A DNA stretch of 24,257 nucleotides from Nitrospira sp. UBA2083 (GCA_002331625.1 DCZN01000049.1:16263-40519); one strand, 5' to 3'. Positions 1 through 6,017 are shown, numbered from the stretch's first letter. Notes: a model not told the origin generated them from the sequence alone. Numbers and translations: made by a program.

Positions 1-21
1 CAAATCCCGGCTTCGGCACCA
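1..21 (+). tRNA. 3' end of a tRNA, probably tRNA-Leu (partial)
   Basis: The first 21 bases read as the end of a tRNA: the T-loop tail CAAAT, a T-stem 3' strand CCCGG, a seven-base acceptor 3' strand CTTCGGC, discriminator A and an encoded CCA at 19-21. The matching acceptor 5' strand would be GCCGAAG, which is typical of bacterial tRNA-Leu. The body and anticodon lie outside the window, so the amino acid identity is inferred. The integrated element next to it regenerates the intact 3' end, so the tRNA should still be functional. Confidence 0.7.
4..21 (+). repeat. attL: 18-bp direct repeat at the tRNA 3' end
   Basis: ATCCCGGCTTCGGCACCA here is repeated exactly, in the same orientation, at 6000-6017. 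It covers the tRNA T-stem 3' strand, acceptor 3' strand and CCA, the standard crossover site for tRNA-targeting tyrosine integrases. The flanking bases differ on both sides, so 18 bp is the full identity block. The integrase gene ends 14 bp to its right. Confidence 0.88.
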
Positions 22-35
22 CCGTTCATTCCTGC

Positions 36-1220
36 CTAATTATTCAGTGAGTTAGAAAACCGTGCGGAAGCACGTGTTGCGGGGGTGTTAAGCCTAGCGT
101 CCAGTCGAGCCATTGCAGCATCCAACCGGTCCGCCTTCACGGTGCGATAGAGAAGGAACATTTCCACCGAGGAATGACCGACGATCTTCATGATGGTTTC
201 AATCTCGACCCCCTCATCGGCTAGGTTGGTCACCGCACAATGCCGAAGGTCATGGAAGACGAAATCTTCAATCTTCTCTTCCTGGCACAGCCGCTGAACC
301 TCCCGATAGGTATGGCTCAGTTTCCGCCCGTCCTTGTGAAAGACTAAGCCCTGAATGCGTGTGACCCCCTCAAGGCTCCGATGACGTTGGAGTTCTCGCC
401 GTAGGGTTGCTGTAATGGGAACAAGCCGTTCCTGTCCCGTCTTCGTCAAGTGACCTGGAAGAAAGATCCGTCCCTTCTCCAAGTCAACCCGATCCCAAGT
501 TAGGGTGAGAATCTCTTCTAACCGCATGCCGGTGTGATAACCGGTCAACAACACGGGCTTGAACCAATCAGGGGCAGCACCATAGAGCCGTGCCCATTCC
601 TCAGGTTCAAGGACGCGGCTTCTTGCGTTCTTCGGCTTAGGAGCCGCCACCAGAGAAGCAACGTTCCGTGTGATCAGGTCCCGTTTCATCGCCAGTTTCA
701 GCATGTGCTTGAGGTAATTGTGATCAACGTTGACGGTCCCGACCATACGCCCTTTGCCCCGTTCCTGTCGGAACGCCTCGACATCCTTCACAGTCAGATC
801 TTGAAGCAGGCGATTGCTTCCAAAGAAGGGAACGATCACCTTGTCGATCCGCTGACAGCGTTCCTTGTAGGAGCGAATCCGCATGACTTCTTCCGTCGCC
901 TTGTATTCCTCGGCCCACTGGCCCAAGGACATCACGGCTTTCTTGGCTCGCTCACTCTCAACGGCTCCGGCTAACAGCTTCGTCTTAATGACGGCTTCTT
1001 GCTGCCGGGCAAGCGTCTTGTTGTCACAACCGACCTTCCAACGCTTCAGCTTGGCCCCTGGCATACGTTTGGTAAACGTCAGCCGTTCCCCATCGTCCAA
1101 CACATAAAACTCCACGTAATAGGCCCAGGACTTCGGGCAAGGGCATTTCCGGCCCTTCACCCCATCTGGGCATCCCCGCGCACACTTACCCCTTCGTGTT
1201 AGCCCCATGTCGAACACCAT
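36..1220 (-). CDS. int: Tyrosine recombinase/integrase of the element
   Basis: This 394-aa site-specific recombinase should insert and excise the element at the adjacent tRNA 3' end. The C-terminal catalytic domain shows the full set of residues: R233 (in HTGMRLEE), K260 (in LTKTGQERLVP), H323 and R326 (in HDLRH), H349 (in VGHSS) and the nucleophile Y358 (in LLYRT). A SAM-like core-binding domain covers about residues 98-185. The N-terminus carries four cysteines (C13, C17, C26, C28) in a short basic stretch, suggesting a small zinc-binding arm-site module. The start at 1220 overlaps the end of the upstream HTH gene by 35 bp; an in-frame ATG at 1208 is an alternative. The stop lies 14 bp from attL, the usual placement for a tRNA-targeting integrase. 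Confidence 0.95.
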   Translation of the reverse strand: MVFDMGLTRRGKCARGCPDGVKGRKCPCPKSWAYYVEFYVLDDGERLTFTKRMPGAKLKRWKVGCDNKTLARQQEAVIKTKLLAGAVESERAKKAVMSLGQWAEEYKATEEVMRIRSYKERCQRIDKVIVPFFGSNRLLQDLTVKDVEAFRQERGKGRMVGTVNVDHNYLKHMLKLAMKRDLITRNVASLVAAPKPKNARSRVLEPEEWARLYGAAPDWFKPVLLTGYHTGMRLEEILTLTWDRVDLEKGRIFLPGHLTKTGQERLVPITATLRRELQRHRSLEGVTRIQGLVFHKDGRKLSHTYREVQRLCQEEKIEDFVFHDLRHCAVTNLADEGVEIETIMKIVGHSSVEMFLLYRTVKADRLDAAMARLDARLNTPATRASARFSNSLNN

Positions 1221-1428
1221 CCTTTCCTCGTGACTCTCCCACGAGTTGATTTAGAGTGATATTGAGTGCCCGACACAGCTTGAGCAGAGTAGAGAGTTGC
1301 GGGTCCAGCCGTCCTGTTTCCATTTTCACGATAGAAACGTAATGGACACCAGACAAGCCGCCAAGCTTACGTTGGCTCAAGCCCCGCTTCTCTCGCCATT
1401 CCTTTAGCCGTGTCTGCATGGGGTGCAT
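1186..1428 (-). CDS. Cro/C1-type helix-turn-helix regulator
   Basis: This 80-aa protein is almost entirely one HTH_3 (Xre family) domain. The recognition region reads LSQRKLGGLSGVHYVSIVKM, followed by the family-typical ETGRLDPQLSTLLKLCRALN. There is no extra sensing or protease domain, so it is a minimal DNA-binding repressor or Cro-like protein. It lies directly upstream of and overlapping the integrase gene, so controlling integrase expression is a reasonable inference. The ATG at 1428 has only a weak ribosome-binding site; a second in-frame ATG is at 1419. The family call is firm; the operator and role are not visible. Confidence 0.85.
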   Translation of the reverse strand: MHPMQTRLKEWREKRGLSQRKLGGLSGVHYVSIVKMETGRLDPQLSTLLKLCRALNITLNQLVGESRGKDGVRHGANTKG

Positions 1429-1437
1429 GGTAGTCTT

Positions 1438-1674
1438 TTAGCTACCGTGAAACAAGGGGATGGAGACCGAAAACGGTCGTCGAGCTTTCACCGATTGGGA
1501 GGTAATCCAACGGTCGAGTTCGTACCGGTCAAACTTCGTCAGCCGACCGAGCTTCACAAAGGGAATCCGACGTTGCGAGACCATCGTATAGAGCGTATGG
1601 GGACTGAGGCCGGTATACTCGGCCACTTCCTGGATATTCAGCAAACGACGAGTCATAGATGAAGTCTCACGCAT
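1438..1674 (-). CDS. AlpA/excisionase-like winged-HTH protein
   Basis: This is a 78-aa HTH_17/AlpA-type protein. The core runs RRLLNIQEVAEYTGLSPHTL, then YTMVSQRRIPFVKLGRLTKF and DRYELDRWI, the standard excisionase-family pattern of a short helix-turn-helix followed by a wing with the R-x-P-F-x-K-x-G motif. Proteins of this family act as recombination directionality factors or as AlpA-type activators of integrase genes. It sits 9 bp upstream of the Cro-like gene and two genes upstream of int. An alternative ATG at 1656 has a better spaced GAGA element. Whether this gene or the one at 4502-4696 is the true Xis cannot be decided from sequence. Confidence 0.82.
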   Translation of the reverse strand: MRETSSMTRRLLNIQEVAEYTGLSPHTLYTMVSQRRIPFVKLGRLTKFDRYELDRWITSQSVKARRPFSVSIPLFHGS

Positions 1675-1678
1675 CGTC

Positions 1679-1987
1679 CTATGTGCTTACAGATCCTTGT
1701 GTATCGTCAGCATGACTCTCGATCACCACCGGGGCATTAATAGGGGGCGGAGGAGCAATGATGACCGTAACCGTCCGATCTTCCTCAGAACGTAACTCAA
1801 CAGGGATGAGTCGAGCCGCAATGCGGTAATACTCGGTGGGATTTTGAAGTGCCCACTCCAAAAATGCTTTATGTCCACCCAGGCCGTTGTAGACGTGAAG
1901 GACAGCTTCCCGAAAAGCTCCCGTCAACCGATTGGGGGTACCGGGTTGCCGTCCGCCTGTTTTCGGTTTTCCTGATTGGAACGACAT
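1679..1987 (-). CDS. DUF5681-like, terminase-small-subunit-like protein
   Basis: This 102-aa protein starts with a basic Gly/Arg/Pro segment (residues ~7-22, containing GGRQPGTPNRLT) resembling the DUF5681-type N-terminus, then a helical region ending in NPTEYYRIAARLIPVEL. Proteins of this kind usually lie just upstream of large terminase genes in phages and are often annotated as small terminase subunits, though that role is not proven for the family. The C-terminus is Pro-rich and acidic. The ATG at 1987 is preceded by a good GAGGGG ribosome-binding site with 6-nt spacing. No large terminase is encoded nearby, which would fit a satellite that redirects a helper phage's packaging motor; that is inference. 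Confidence 0.55.
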   Translation of the reverse strand: MSFQSGKPKTGGRQPGTPNRLTGAFREAVLHVYNGLGGHKAFLEWALQNPTEYYRIAARLIPVELRSEEDRTVTVIIAPPPPINAPVVIESHADDTQGSVST

Positions 1988-2003
1988 TCTGTTCCCCTCT
2001 ACT

Positions 2004-2339
2004 TCAGAGTGGGCGGATCAGCTCCACTTCCTGTACTTCGGCTTGTTCCTCGAACGCTTTCCGCGAGCGCAACCGATCCGCATTGATCCATCGGATCTGC
2101 CCCTCAAAGGTTGTACTTATCCAAAAGGTATTGCTGTCTCGCGCCAGGAATTCGGGAATCGCCGGGCCGAGGATTTGACCGGTACCCGTTTCCCAGTAGA
2201 TCGCCTTGGCATTCGGCGCAGCGGGTTGAAGCTCGAAGTTCTGGATCATGGGGGCTTTATTCTCCCCGGCTTCTATGCTGCTCGCCATTGGTGGAGGTCC
2301 CTGCTTCGGATGAGCCAGAATTGCCCGGGCTTTGTCCAA
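2004..2339 (-). CDS. Hypothetical protein of the element
   Basis: I do not recognise this protein. The open frame is 111 aa from a TTG at 2339; an in-frame ATG at 2288 (residue 18) has an AGGGA element 9 nt upstream and may be the real start, giving 94 aa. The C-terminal half is mixed hydrophilic with several aromatic residues (IYWETGTG, FWISTTFEGQIRWINADRLR), suggesting a small beta-rich fold. There is no signal peptide or membrane segment. It sits 16 bp upstream of the DUF5681-like gene and downstream of the candidate origin, so it is probably co-transcribed with the packaging-like and regulatory genes. Confidence 0.6.
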   Translation of the reverse strand: MDKARAILAHPKQGPPPMASSIEAGENKAPMIQNFELQPAAPNAKAIYWETGTGQILGPAIPEFLARDSNTFWISTTFEGQIRWINADRLRSRKAFEEQAEVQEVELIRPL

Positions 2340-2374
2340 GAGAGCTTTACTAATTGCCTATACTCCTCCCCCTA

Positions 2375-2470
2375 TCTGGAACATGTGGAACATCTGGAAC
2401 GCAGCATAAGTTATTGTATTAATGGATCAATCTCATTACTTTGCCGTTCCATGTTCCGGTTGTTCCAGAT
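2375..2470. repeat. Two inverted iteron sets flanking an AT-rich spacer; candidate origin
   Basis: On the plus strand, 2375-2401 is three head-to-tail 9-mers of the form TSTGGAACR. On the minus strand, 2469-2445 holds three more units in the opposite orientation (TCTGGAACA, ACCGGAACA, TGGAACG), also spaced at 9 bp. Between them, 2402-2445 is AT-rich (14 G/C in 44 bases). The right set overlaps the last codons of the helicase gene. Phased short repeats either side of an AT-rich stretch at the 3' end of a replication gene is the layout of iteron origins, including those of staphylococcal pathogenicity islands. Origin function is inference. Confidence 0.55.
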
Positions 2471-3845
2471 TCCCAGAGGTATAACGACGAGCTAAATCGT
2501 CGATCTGAATCCGTGTGAAAAGATAACCTCGTTGATTGGTTTGACCTTCGCGCCACCGAGTTGATTTCAACCCGAGGGGCTGGAGCCGGTTGGCGAGCGC
2601 CTTTAAGGTGAGGGAGTCCCACCCGAGCCGGGTGCGTACTTTCCCGGCGAGATCCTCAGCTCTGACCTTAGCTTCCGTTCCCAAGCCAAGGTATTCATCC
2701 AGGACTTCAATGATGATCGGATTCGGATCATCGGCGGAGCGCGAGGCACGTTCCCCGCCAAGACGTTCCGCGAGTTGGATCATTCTGTCAGTTAAGGTTC
2801 CCGCTCCACCGCTCGCTTCAATCACAGCGGCAATGGAGAGTAGAGGTTCCCACAGATCGACGGCCCGATGATCGAGGCCGGACAGATCGGGGAATTCTGA
2901 TCCGTCGTATAGCTCGGCGATCGTTGAGGCCATCGTGAGCACAAAAATATGAAGGTCGTCTCGGAGAATCTGGGCCTGATAATCAAGCCGACGAAGGCTA
3001 AAGCGCTCCGTCTGTTGTCCAGGCAGTAAGCGCTGCATCATGATCATGATCGACCGATCTTCGAGCGTCGATTCAAGACAGGAAATGGAAGCAATGGCTC
3101 TTGGCACATACGTTTCAAACGTTTCCTTCCGCTGGCCTTGACTGGCTTTTCTATATCGTGTGACCACCTGTCCTTTATGAAACCCAACGTTGAAAACCGA
3201 GGTGACAGCACTCCATCGCTCTTTGTCTCCCGTCATGCCTTCCATTTCGTCGTAAATCTGGACCCCACCATCCTCCCGAGGCTCTCGAAAGATCTGTGCT
3301 TCCGTCGGGGAAGCCGTGGGCTGGTGTGCGTTGAAGCCGAGCATTGAAATTAAGTCCAGGGTCCGCGACTTACCGCAGCGCTTCTCCGGCGACCGCAGAA
3401 CGAGGTAGGGAAAGTATTCAAAGACTGTGTAGCAGTAGGTCCCTATCAACCAGAGGGCCAGCAGGGACGGAAGGTCTTCACCCATCACGACGAATCGACG
3501 AAGGAACGTTTCGAGCTGTTTCAGCAGATCCTCACCAGTGATGCTCTCACCAGCTAAGAACCGTCTAATCCCTTCTTTCGAGAAGCGGACATTTGAGAGA
3601 CCGTAGTTCTCGGCCCCGAACTCTTCAGCAAGAACAATCTCCCGATCCCCGCGAATGACGTAGGCTTGCCCGTCAAGTAGCACGCCGATGCTTAGGACTC
3701 CATTACGATACTCTTGAGGGAGTCGAGGCGATGGGAGCGCGTCAGGCCCCTCAAGCAGGTGGGCATAGCGTGCCAATGGAGAGGGTTCTCCACTCAATAG
3801 AGGTGCGGTGGCCAGCTCTTCTATCTCCTCAAGGTTAGGTTGCAT
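2436..3845 (-). CDS. DUF3631-like P-loop ATPase / replicative helicase
   Basis: This 469-aa protein resembles the phage-type primase-helicase ATPase family containing DUF3631. A P-loop variant, SPEKRCGKSRTLDL, lies at about residues 152-164, with serine where the first glycine normally stands, as is usual in this family. A Walker B-like VQIYDEME follows at ~195-202, and a basic sensor-type region (RYRKASQGQRKETFETY) further on. The C-terminal ~100 residues look like a winged-helix DNA-binding domain. I chose the ATG at 3845 because AGAGG lies 6 nt upstream; an ATG at 3863 adds six residues. It overlaps the zinc-finger primase-like gene by 11 bp, so the two are translationally coupled. Likely role: unwinding and initiation at the origin at its own 3' end. 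Confidence 0.8.
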   Translation of the reverse strand: MQPNLEEIEELATAPLLSGEPSPLARYAHLLEGPDALPSPRLPQEYRNGVLSIGVLLDGQAYVIRGDREIVLAEEFGAENYGLSNVRFSKEGIRRFLAGESITGEDLLKQLETFLRRFVVMGEDLPSLLALWLIGTYCYTVFEYFPYLVLRSPEKRCGKSRTLDLISMLGFNAHQPTASPTEAQIFREPREDGGVQIYDEMEGMTGDKERWSAVTSVFNVGFHKGQVVTRYRKASQGQRKETFETYVPRAIASISCLESTLEDRSIMIMMQRLLPGQQTERFSLRRLDYQAQILRDDLHIFVLTMASTIAELYDGSEFPDLSGLDHRAVDLWEPLLSIAAVIEASGGAGTLTDRMIQLAERLGGERASRSADDPNPIIIEVLDEYLGLGTEAKVRAEDLAGKVRTRLGWDSLTLKALANRLQPLGLKSTRWREGQTNQRGYLFTRIQIDDLARRYTSGNLEQPEHGTAK

Positions 3846-4341
3846 GGAGTGCCTCTCTTTCATGGAAAGCTTTCATCCTGAAGTCATCGGCCACGGTTTC
3901 CAGGAATTCGGCCCGCTCTCTGTCTGCGTAGGCACGGGCAACGGCGTTCAGGACCCGGTCAAACTGTTGTTCACTCAACTCATCAATCTTGAAGTTCGTA
4001 GCAGTCTGGAGGACGACATCGGCGCGAAGTCGTCTATCCAGCGCCGCTAACTCGAAGCGATGGGCTGCGGCTATAAGGTCGAGCTTCTGCGGTTTTGGGG
4101 TGAGCCGTTGTCCGCGAGGGGTGGGCGTGTCCTTGAAAAGGTCCTTCCACTCAAGCCTCAGGGCCGCAAGGATCTCTTCCGGCGTGCACCCGCTGAAACA
4201 GTGAAGAAGAGTCCGCGTGTGTGTCTCTCGGATTGAGAGGGATGGAGTCTTATCCGGGTGGGCTGGACACTTGGCTTTATATCGGCCTGTTCCGCGAGAA
4301 CGAACGCTATCAAGCCGATCTAACAATGCCTGAACGGTCAT
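3835..4341 (-). CDS. CHC2-type zinc-finger primase-like protein
   Basis: The N-terminal ~60 residues of this 168-aa protein match the DnaG-type zinc finger: CPAHPDKTPSLSIRE followed by LLHCFSGC, with ligands C25, H28, C48 and C52. In primases this domain contacts template DNA. The remaining ~100 residues are helical and charged. I see no TOPRIM motifs and no archaeal-type Prim-Pol motifs, so the catalytic domain is absent here and is not obvious in the neighbouring helicase. It starts by ATGA overlap with the 55-aa gene upstream and overlaps the helicase gene downstream. It may recruit a host or helper-phage primase, or the catalytic part may be too divergent to recognise. Confidence 0.8.
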   Translation of the reverse strand: MTVQALLDRLDSVRSRGTGRYKAKCPAHPDKTPSLSIRETHTRTLLHCFSGCTPEEILAALRLEWKDLFKDTPTPRGQRLTPKPQKLDLIAAAHRFELAALDRRLRADVVLQTATNFKIDELSEQQFDRVLNAVARAYADRERAEFLETVADDFRMKAFHEREALHAT

Positions 4342-4505
4342 AGTTTCCTCCCATCCCGTTCGGCAATTTCAAGAAACGCCTCATCGCTTATGGAATGCCC
4401 TTGTTCTGTTTCAAGCCGGGGGCGTAACTCGGCACGCCGTGAAATTTCCTTCAATACTTCCGGCAGAATGTCGCTAATGTGTGTGAACCCATGATCAGAA
4501 CTCAT
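4338..4505 (-). CDS. Small 55-aa protein in the replication string
   Basis: The frame starts at ATG 4505 and ends at TGA 4338, encoding 55 hydrophilic, mostly helical residues beginning MSSDHGFTHISDILPEVLKE. It overlaps the upstream HTH gene's stop by ATGA and overlaps the downstream zinc-finger gene's start by ATGA, so it is locked between two real genes by translational coupling. That arrangement is the main evidence that it is expressed. I do not recognise a family; similarly placed small proteins in phages and islands are often annotated only as hypothetical. Confidence 0.65.
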   Translation of the reverse strand: MSSDHGFTHISDILPEVLKEISRRAELRPRLETEQGHSISDEAFLEIAERDGRKL

Positions 4506-4696
4506 GGCTTCACCGCCTGCTGTGCCAAGGTCTTGAGTGCTTCTCGGACTTCCGCAAGATCAAACCGCCGTCCACGAAGGCGGGGCCCTGTCGCGTAAGA
4601 TGGAATGAGCCCGGCTTGCGCCAGACGGTAAATACTTGATTTAGCCTGCCCAAGCTTCGCCGCGACTGTTGCGGCGTCCATAAGTGCGTTGTCCAT
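4502..4696 (-). CDS. MerR/excisionase-like small HTH protein
   Basis: This 64-aa protein has the HTH_17-type pattern: DAATVAAKLGQAKSSIYRLA followed by QAGLIPSYATG, with RGRRFDLAEVREAL closing the wing. It is the first gene of the minus-strand string, and its ATG at 4696 has a strong AGGAGG ribosome-binding site with 7-nt spacing. A lead position suggests autoregulation or activation of the replication operon; AlpA-like proteins of this size also serve as excisionases. It is a second, divergent member of the same fold class as the product at 1438-1674. Confidence 0.8.
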   Translation of the reverse strand: MDNALMDAATVAAKLGQAKSSIYRLAQAGLIPSYATGPRLRGRRFDLAEVREALKTLAQQAVKP

Positions 4697-4792
4697 GTAG
4701 AATCCTCCTGGTTACGTCGCTCCCGAGGTGGAGCGTGCAGCGTCTTGCTGTGACAGATAACTCAGGAAAGGATTGTTGAGGAGAGGCAGAAT

Positions 4793-4814
4793 TAGGGGGC
4801 TTAATTTGCCCCTA
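4793..4814 (-). promoter_or_regulatory. GC-rich inverted repeat upstream of the replication string
   Basis: TAGGGGGC at 4793-4800 and GCCCCTA at 4808-4814 form a stem (one extra G on the left arm) around an AT-rich loop. It lies between the end of the basic hypothetical gene (4839) and the first gene of the replication string (4696). On the minus strand it could be a weak terminator for the upstream gene, but no long T-run follows; it could equally be an operator for one of the element's HTH proteins. No clear -35/-10 pair was found in the 142-bp gap. Confidence 0.35.
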
Positions 4815-4838
4815 CCGTTGAATTAAGGGAGTTCCTGA

Positions 4839-5225
4839 TTAGAGGAGGTCGATTACAGATTTGCTCATGAGGTGAACACGAAACTCTTTATAGGTGCGCT
4901 TGAGAGTGCCGAGATCCGTATCGGAGTAGCTAGACGAAAGTTCATCTTGGACCTTGGACCACGATTTCCCAGCTTTCCTCAACCGATATATGTCTTTAGC
5001 CATCTTGAGTCGCATTTTTGGCCAACCTGGTACGCCCCGCTTTTTTGATAATCCAAAAGCGGCGTCTAGTGTCGGACATTCAGCAGTCAGATACTTATCG
5101 AACGCATCCGCTGCAAACCTGGCGAGATTGACGGAGATTGGTGAAGTCGGAAACGAGAGTTTGCGTAGCTGTTTGCGAAGAGCCTTGATCTTATAGCGTG
5201 GATGCTTGTCTCTACGCAGTGACAT
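4839..5225 (-). CDS. Basic hypothetical protein, possible HTH
   Basis: I do not recognise a family. The protein is 128 aa from the ATG at 5225, chosen because a strong GTGGAGGG ribosome-binding site stands just upstream; the frame itself stays open to 5321. The N-terminus is strongly basic (MSLRRDKHPRYKIKALRKQL). A later segment, AKDIYRLRKAGKSWSKVQDE, resembles a resolvase- or Sigma70-r4-like helix-turn-helix, followed by TLKRTYKEFRVH. It is therefore probably a nucleic-acid-binding protein. It is separated from the replication string by 142 bp and may have its own promoter in the region shared with the divergent lipoprotein gene. Confidence 0.6.
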   Translation of the reverse strand: MSLRRDKHPRYKIKALRKQLRKLSFPTSPISVNLARFAADAFDKYLTAECPTLDAAFGLSKKRGVPGWPKMRLKMAKDIYRLRKAGKSWSKVQDELSSSYSDTDLGTLKRTYKEFRVHLMSKSVIDLL

Positions 5226-5393
5226 ACTCCCTCCACGGGGTCTTGGTGAGGAATAACAATGATTGTAGGGGAATGTTGGAGACCATACCACTCCAAGCCA
5301 ATATGAGCAATGCGAAGGCATTCGGTGAAACCTTGATCTTTTGGGGACAGACGGCTTAACATTCGCCCGCCGTGCCGCCGTTGGAGGTGACTT

Positions 5394-5660
5394 ATGAAAT
5401 GGGTAATCGTGCTGTCTTGCGTGACGGTTCTTGCTGCGCTACACGGGTGTGTCCGCGTACAGGAGTTCAGGGGGCCGAACGGGAACCCAGCATACTCTAT
5501 GGATTGTGGTAATGATCTTAACGCCTGCTATCAAAAAGCAGGAGAGGTTTGTGTTACCGGTTACAACATCATTGATCGTTCTACGGGAACAGCCGCTGTT
5601 CCATACGGAAGGGCGATCATAGCCGCTCCTCAGCACACTCTCGCCATCGAGTGTAAGTAG
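5394..5660 (+). CDS. Small putative lipoprotein (element cargo)
   Basis: This 88-aa protein has a short hydrophobic signal sequence ending in LHGC, so C19 would be the lipidated cysteine; His at the -2 position is unusual for a lipobox. The mature part contains CGNDLNACYQKAGEVC and then GYNIIDRSTG, a pattern I associate with small uncharacterised envelope lipoproteins of Gram-negative bacteria. The start is well supported by GGAGGTGA just upstream of the ATG. It is the only plus-strand gene inside the element and has no evident mobility role, so it looks like cargo delivered to the host envelope. Function unknown. Confidence 0.7.
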   Translation: MKWVIVLSCVTVLAALHGCVRVQEFRGPNGNPAYSMDCGNDLNACYQKAGEVCVTGYNIIDRSTGTAAVPYGRAIIAAPQHTLAIECK

Positions 5661-5999
5661 CACACTAATATCGTCTGACATTGCTGGGGGGGTTCCGTTT
5701 TCGAGGGGTTCCCTCTTCAACTGCATTCCTTTTTGAAAGCCCCCGGGGGATCCCTGAGGGAGCACGCCATTCATACATCTAGGGAGTCTGAGGAAACGGG
5801 ACTCCGGCCCCCTACCGGCCTCCGACAACATGCCGGGGGGTCTTCCGCCGGTGTTATTAGGGTGTTACACTGGCTGCCAGATCGAGCTGAGCCGGAGCAG
5901 AGAGCGACAAAGAGAAACAAATAGAGTGTCCGCATGTATCAAGTGGATAAGTGGGAATCACCGCTCCCATCAAGGGCTTCAGCGATCCCCACTTTTGCT
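5661..5999. other. Noncoding, palindrome-rich right end of the element
   Basis: I see no credible gene here. The stretch holds several structures: a perfect CCCCCGGGGG (5740-5749), TCCCTGAGGGA (5751-5761), an inverted repeat GGAGTC/GACTCC (5783-5805), and a bulged hairpin at 5806-5842 with an inner CCGGC/GCCGG stem and an outer C4/G4 stem. GGGGTTCC also occurs twice near 5695-5712. None is followed by a T-run, so they do not look like simple terminators. A packaging, origin or protein-binding region is possible. Confidence 0.5.
5941..5994. repeat. AAGTGG repeats next to attR; candidate arm sites
   Basis: AAGTGG (5941-5946) and AAGTGGG (5949-5955) are direct copies, and CCCACTT (5988-5994) is the inverted copy ending 6 bp before attR. 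Clusters of short direct and inverted repeats beside a core site are typical arm-type binding sites for integrase or excisionase. The assignment is speculative. Confidence 0.3.
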
Positions 6000-6017
6000 A
6001 TCCCGGCTTCGGCACCA
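6000..6017 (+). repeat. attR: second copy of the 18-bp tRNA-end repeat
   Basis: Exact copy of the sequence at 4-21, same orientation. No tRNA body precedes it, so this is the duplicated tRNA tail left at the distal end of the insertion. Host sequence resumes at 6018; about 250 bp with no convincing gene separates it from the Sel1-repeat gene. Confidence 0.88.

Larger units (their letters stand above)
4..6017. mobile_element. Integrated ~6.0-kb element, satellite/PICI-like
   Basis: The element is bounded by identical 18-bp direct repeats (4-21 and 6000-6017), the left one being the tail of a tRNA gene. It carries a tyrosine integrase beside the tRNA, excisionase/AlpA-like and Cro-like regulators, a primase-like zinc finger, a P-loop replicative ATPase, a candidate iteron origin and a terminase-small-subunit-like gene. 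Nine of eleven genes form one minus-strand string running toward the tRNA. No capsid, portal, tail, lysis, relaxase or transposase gene is visible, so it is not a complete prophage. Gram-negative phage satellites share this int, alpA, primase/replication plan; that classification is inference, while the boundaries are seen directly. Confidence 0.8.

Noticed and set aside
2375..2470. CRISPR-like array
   Set aside because: The units are only 9 bp with no spacers and occur in two opposed sets; iterons fit better.
1932..2495. 187-aa plus-strand frame across the DUF5681-like and hypothetical genes
   Set aside because: It is antisense to the packed minus-strand operon, shows no domain pattern and spans the iteron region.
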